NCBI GenBank assembly: GCA_009192285.1
Contig: CM018605.1
Location: forward strand, 2,645,247-2,709,246
Source of the DNA: Morchella semilibera
Lineage: Eukaryota > Ascomycota > Pezizomycetes > Pezizales > Morchellaceae
Direction of reading: 5' to 3'
Length of the DNA: 64,000 nt
The notes under the pieces are model-generated. The model saw only the letters and a list, made by a program, of their open reading frames with translations, searched no databases and was not told the DNA's origin. Position numbers and translations under genes: made by a program. Shown here one piece after another: positions 60,249 to 64,000 of the stretch (its first letter is position 1; each line of letters opens with the position of its first letter).

Positions 60249-62330
60249 AGTAGGGGATAGGGAAATTTATCTCATTACACTTAGCTATAGCTAGTATTAA
60301 CGCGGGAGGGACCTTGTTTGACCCTGGAATATTATATACATGTATACATGTATATTAAATGTTAATGAATGTTAATGAATGTTAAGATTGCCACGAACAC
60401 CAGTTCTGTACTCAACTGGTAAAGTTAATGAAGACTCGGAGTGTAGTCCTGAATAATAACCAGTCAATCTATGGATGTAGTTTTATTAGGCTCTGGGAGG
60501 GGATTTGGTTCCGCGCGGGGGCGAGTGTTTTTTTTTTGTTTACTTCATTAATTACATGCGGGGGCGAGTGTGGAAAATATATCTGATTTTTATATGACAA
60601 AGGTTGAAGCCAGTCGTGAAGGGGTTTACAAAGTAGCCCTATATATATAAGACATATATAGTCGGAAAAAGTCTCAATAATCAACTATAGAGGTCCACGA
60701 TTTTTTTGGTATTTTATGCTGCAATAGCCTCGCCCTTTCTCTGTTCTTGTCTTTCTTCTTCGCTGTTTTGTACTCTTTCCCTTTCATGATTCCCTGTGCC
60801 GCCCTCCTCCTCCTCGCCCTCCTCCTTCTCGCCCTCCTCCCCACTTTCTTCACCAGTGCCACTTTGATCTTGCTCTTGGTTACGCCTCTTTTGCCTCTTT
60901 CTCTCCCAATATTTCTCTTTCCCGAAGCTCCGCTTGATTTCTCACTAGCTCCAATTGCCATTGAAACTTGGGATTGCTTAGACAAAAGCTGATGGGACGT
61001 TTGTTAACACTGGCCCGGTTTCCTTGTCCACAGTAGTTATAACGTGTCCCTGACTCATGGTCAATAGTTCCTGACACGAGGAGCGGTGCCAAGAACAGGT
61101 GTCTGGAACATTGGGACACCTAACCCTCCCACACAAGGAGCTAGCACCGCACGAGGAAACGTGGACGGATTGGTGTATATAAGGTGTAGGTATTGCCATT
61201 AGGTTCTCCCGCTCCACTAGATCTCTCATCTCGCAACAGAGCCAAACCTTGCTATAAGGGCACCACCCTTCCATCCTCCCCTTTTATTTGTGTGCTTGGT
61301 ACCCTCTGTATAAGGGTAATCTCGCTATGAGGGTACCGTTATAGAAAGCTTTCGTTGTAACTTTGTTACTTGGTACACCGGTTCTTGGGAGAGGCGAGCG
61401 TGATTGAATCGAATCTACCTGCTGCGCGTTTCTATCTCTCGAAACTATCAACACATAAACACTCACTTCGATAATATTTTTGAGTACTTAGCTAAATTAA
61501 ACAACGTAAGTTTCACTAGTAAAATGCTTTACTTAAACCAACCCGTTCAACGATAAAGAACAGAAAAATGACGAATCTAGAGTTTCCTGACCCCGTGGTG
61601 ATGGGAAGAGCAATGAATAACATTGCTTAATCGTTCATGGAGATGCGTTAGCTATGGATCTAGGGAGGATGGGGAATATCCCGGCTATTGACGGCGGTGC
61701 CCAGATTTCGGCAACGCTTCTATTGCACGTAGATGAGACTTGCGGTGTGAGTATTTTGTGAGTTCTGGGTATCCCTCTGTCCTAGTTCTTTACTGATAGA
61801 AAATACAGGGACTATATAAACCATTACGCGACTGACGAACGACGCTCTTAAGACTCAACGCAACGAAGGCACCCGAGATCTCGCTATCTCCTAGTTTGCA
61901 TAAATTCCGACCCTCTACTATAGAGTGTTAGCATTGACAGCTTGGGTGATAAACTCACTTCAGGAGTCTTAAGAGCCAAAGTAACGCCAAGTTTAATAAT
62001 TAATTAAGACCACCCAACCCAACGTCTGGTTCGAGACAAGGCTTGGGGGTCTTTTTTTTCTTTGCGTGTACCTTATGTAAATTTCTTATTATTAGTTGCT
62101 GTAGGTACATACATGGGGGTGGCCTGTGTACTACTGAGCTCGTTGAACCCCCGGGGTACAAGCCCAATATACATGTAGTTTAAAAGGCTTGGCGGAGCCA
62201 GATGTCTAGTAGAACCACCAGTAAGAGTCTCGATTATTCAATAGTAAGTGGTGCGCCGACCTAGATCAGTCCGCTATCGACCACTGCCAAGACTTGTACG
62301 CATTATGGCCATGAAATGATCATTCTCAAA
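60249..62330. other. Spacer with charged low-complexity remnant
   Basis: After the HAK stop come three TGTTAATGAA-type direct repeats (about 60358-60385) and a duplicated GCGGGGGCGAGTGT (60517 and 60559). A purine/pyrimidine-biased tract at 60700-60960 encodes, on the minus strand, Lys/Arg-rich or Glu-rich frames depending on phase, perhaps the end of a lost gene. A small inverted-repeat element sits at 61844-61976. Confidence 0.5.
61844..61976. mobile_element. MITE-like element with GCTCTTAAGACTC ends
   Basis: Perfect 13-base inverted repeats, GCTCTTAAGACTC and GAGTCTTAAGAGC, enclose about 107 non-coding bases. The short arms make a chance match unlikely but not impossible. Confidence 0.5.
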
Positions 62331-63794
62331 TTAAGGCCCCCATTGAAGACTGCATTTTTGTATTTTACCCCCAGCGTTTCGTTTGTCACTGGGTAGAATT
62401 GACTTAGGATGTCTTTCCTCCGGGACTTCAGAAGGCTGACTGACAGATATCAGACCTTTTTTGAAGAGTAGTTGGTCGTACGTTTCCCCTTTGTGCACAA
62501 ATGTAAAGGGCGTCCTTTGCCTCAAGCTGTGCGCCCTCATCGAGTAGAGCATTTTGGCCTTCTTTCATAGCGTAGTGTATTGGTGTTGCGCCTTGAGATG
62601 ATCTAGCCTCGATATTGACTCCCCCAGATAGCAATAATTTGACTATCGGAGCACCGTTTCCAGATAGTGCCCAATGTAATGGCGTTTCTCTAAAATTTGT
62701 GGACAGATTAACATCAGCGCCTAACATAGGGGGAGTTCTGCAAGTTGCTCATTTCCCCCGTTCCTCATAGAGAAATGTAATGGCGCTAATTACTCCGTCA
62801 TTAGTTTGTTCGGAGATATCTGAAGCATACATAGTCGACTGATGTTGCGATATGTATTACAAAATACCCTCCATTACGCCGTGCTGAGATATCAGTCCTT
62901 AAGGAGTAGCTTGACCCTTCTCTGTACCGTTTAAAACGGTAACGTGCAAGGCCCTGTGCCCTCCTAAAATGGTGGTGTGGGGATATCTTTCTCCTCCACA
63001 ACCCTGGGCGACGGCCTCTGACTGAAGGTTTGGGGTCGCAACAGCCGTTTCCCGAATATATCTTTCGACAGTAGCCTAAGATCATGAATCACTAAGATAG
63101 TGTCCTAAGTGTCCGATGTTACTTCTTCTATAGTGTTCCGCATTTCCTTTGTATGGGTGTCAATCTCTTTTGACAGTGTCCTATATTCCATTAACTTGGG
63201 ATAATAGGAGGGAATTTGTTATGATACCAGGGAATTTGTTATGATACCTGCATATGATCTTCCGACAACACAGTATTGAAAATAACTGTCCTATCATAGT
63301 AACCCGTTTCTCAGTTTCCTTCTCTCCCAGTGGCTATTTCGTATTTAGTCGTTTATTTATTTCATTATTGACGAGGGGGATTGCACCCCGCCTCCGGAGA
63401 GTGGGAGGAAAGGTTTTGCCATAGCCTACAGGCTGCATGCATGTATGAAGTATCAATCAATCAATCCCAGCGGCCATTTCGTCCGATCAGCCATCTTAGA
63501 CCCCCCTTGGAAAACAACTTTTTATACAACCCTTTGAATACTTCATCGATTGTTCCAATAGGACCACTTGATCTGTTGAGCAGATGGAGTGCTTCGGTTT
63601 GTGGCTTTTTATCGGCAACCCTTTGTAGGGGTTCTAGGACACTTTCGGACTGGATAACGCATCCAGGAATTCCCGAATACCTTGGGGGAGGGTGGTTTTT
63701 GGCTGGCGTAATAATCGTATGAGGCCTGAAAGGCTTTCCCTGGGGGCTTTGGAATGCTAACTATGCTGGCTTCAAGGCCTATTGCTTCAGTCAT
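62331..63794 (-). pseudogene. Decayed fungal NLR-type N-terminal region plus ankyrin repeats
   Basis: Reading on the minus strand from an ATG at 63794: MTEAIGLEASIVSIPKPPGK...YDYYAS resembles the N-terminal helical domain that precedes NACHT or ankyrin regions in many fungal STAND proteins. After a frame break, EPLQRVADKKPQTEALHLLN...GPIGTIDEVFKGLYKKL continues that domain. About 700 bases later, ankyrin repeats are clear (TPLHWALSGNGAPIVKLLLS, ATPIHYAMKEGQNALLDEGA; 62428-62727), with weaker ankyrin traces before them (62801-63085). There are several frame breaks and no NACHT or NB-ARC motor between the parts. It may be a true N-terminal/ankyrin architecture or the result of deletion. Considered a host pseudogene. 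Confidence 0.65.
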
Positions 63795-64000
63795 GATTGA
63801 AAGGGCCCCATCGCTGCTTAGAGTACCAGATCAGGAGGTCTTTATTATCTATCAATCGTAGGAAGTGTTTTGGTATAATCAAAGAAAGAAAAGGCTACCG
63901 AAAGGATGATGGAAAACGTATAAACCACACTACTACAGCGGAAGATTGACTCATTTATAAATTCTTGCAGCTCAGCCTACCTTAGGTGGGGACCGAGGAA

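Noticed and set aside
1-64000. tRNA, rRNA, CRISPR array, LTR or LINE element
   Set aside because: By eye I found no tRNA-like T-loop/acceptor pairing, no regularly spaced identical repeats, and no reverse-transcriptase or integrase motifs. A tRNAscan or profile search could still find something.

Overview
The window is nuclear DNA of a filamentous ascomycete (Pezizomycotina-like). Genes are split by short GT-AG introns, mostly 50-80 bases, and encode typical fungal proteins: a HAK/KUP potassium transporter, a Neurospora-type HET-C protein, a SMP-30/gluconolactonase-like protein, a PI-PLC X-domain protein and a prenylcysteine-oxidase-like flavoprotein. Genes are sparse and the space between them is packed with short inverted-repeat DNA elements (MITEs). 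A repeat-bloated genome of the truffle/Pezizales type would fit, but that placement is inference.

Layout. 1-13.9 kb: a hypothetical two-exon gene (minus), a four-exon prenylcysteine-oxidase-like gene (minus), then deaminase-like gene D1 and membrane protein gene S1 (both plus). 13.9-29.6 kb: no convincing gene; tandem repeat units, at least a dozen foldback/MITE elements, a degenerate telomere-like array, then an AT-rich desert. 29.6-36.7 kb: a second deaminase-like gene, D2 (plus), and a second S-type gene, S2 (minus), around a 316-base foldback element. 36.7-46 kb: repeats plus one two-exon secreted orphan protein (minus). 46-53 kb: a GC-rich block with three genes in the same orientation (SMP-30-like, PI-PLC, HET-C). 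53-57.5 kb: apparently empty. 57.5-60.2 kb: a seven-exon HAK/KUP gene (plus). 62.3-63.8 kb: a decayed gene joining a fungal NLR-type N-terminal region to ankyrin repeats (minus).

The most notable signal is that two otherwise unrelated, unassigned gene families occur twice together. D1 and D2 share a phase-2 intron at the same place and a zinc-deaminase-like signature (Cys-Ala-Glu, then Cys-x-x-Cys). S1 and S2 share a core ending in YDSGIEDC. D1/S1 lie 1.9 kb apart and D2/S2 5.1 kb apart. This looks like a duplicated two-gene module. No function can be proved from sequence alone.
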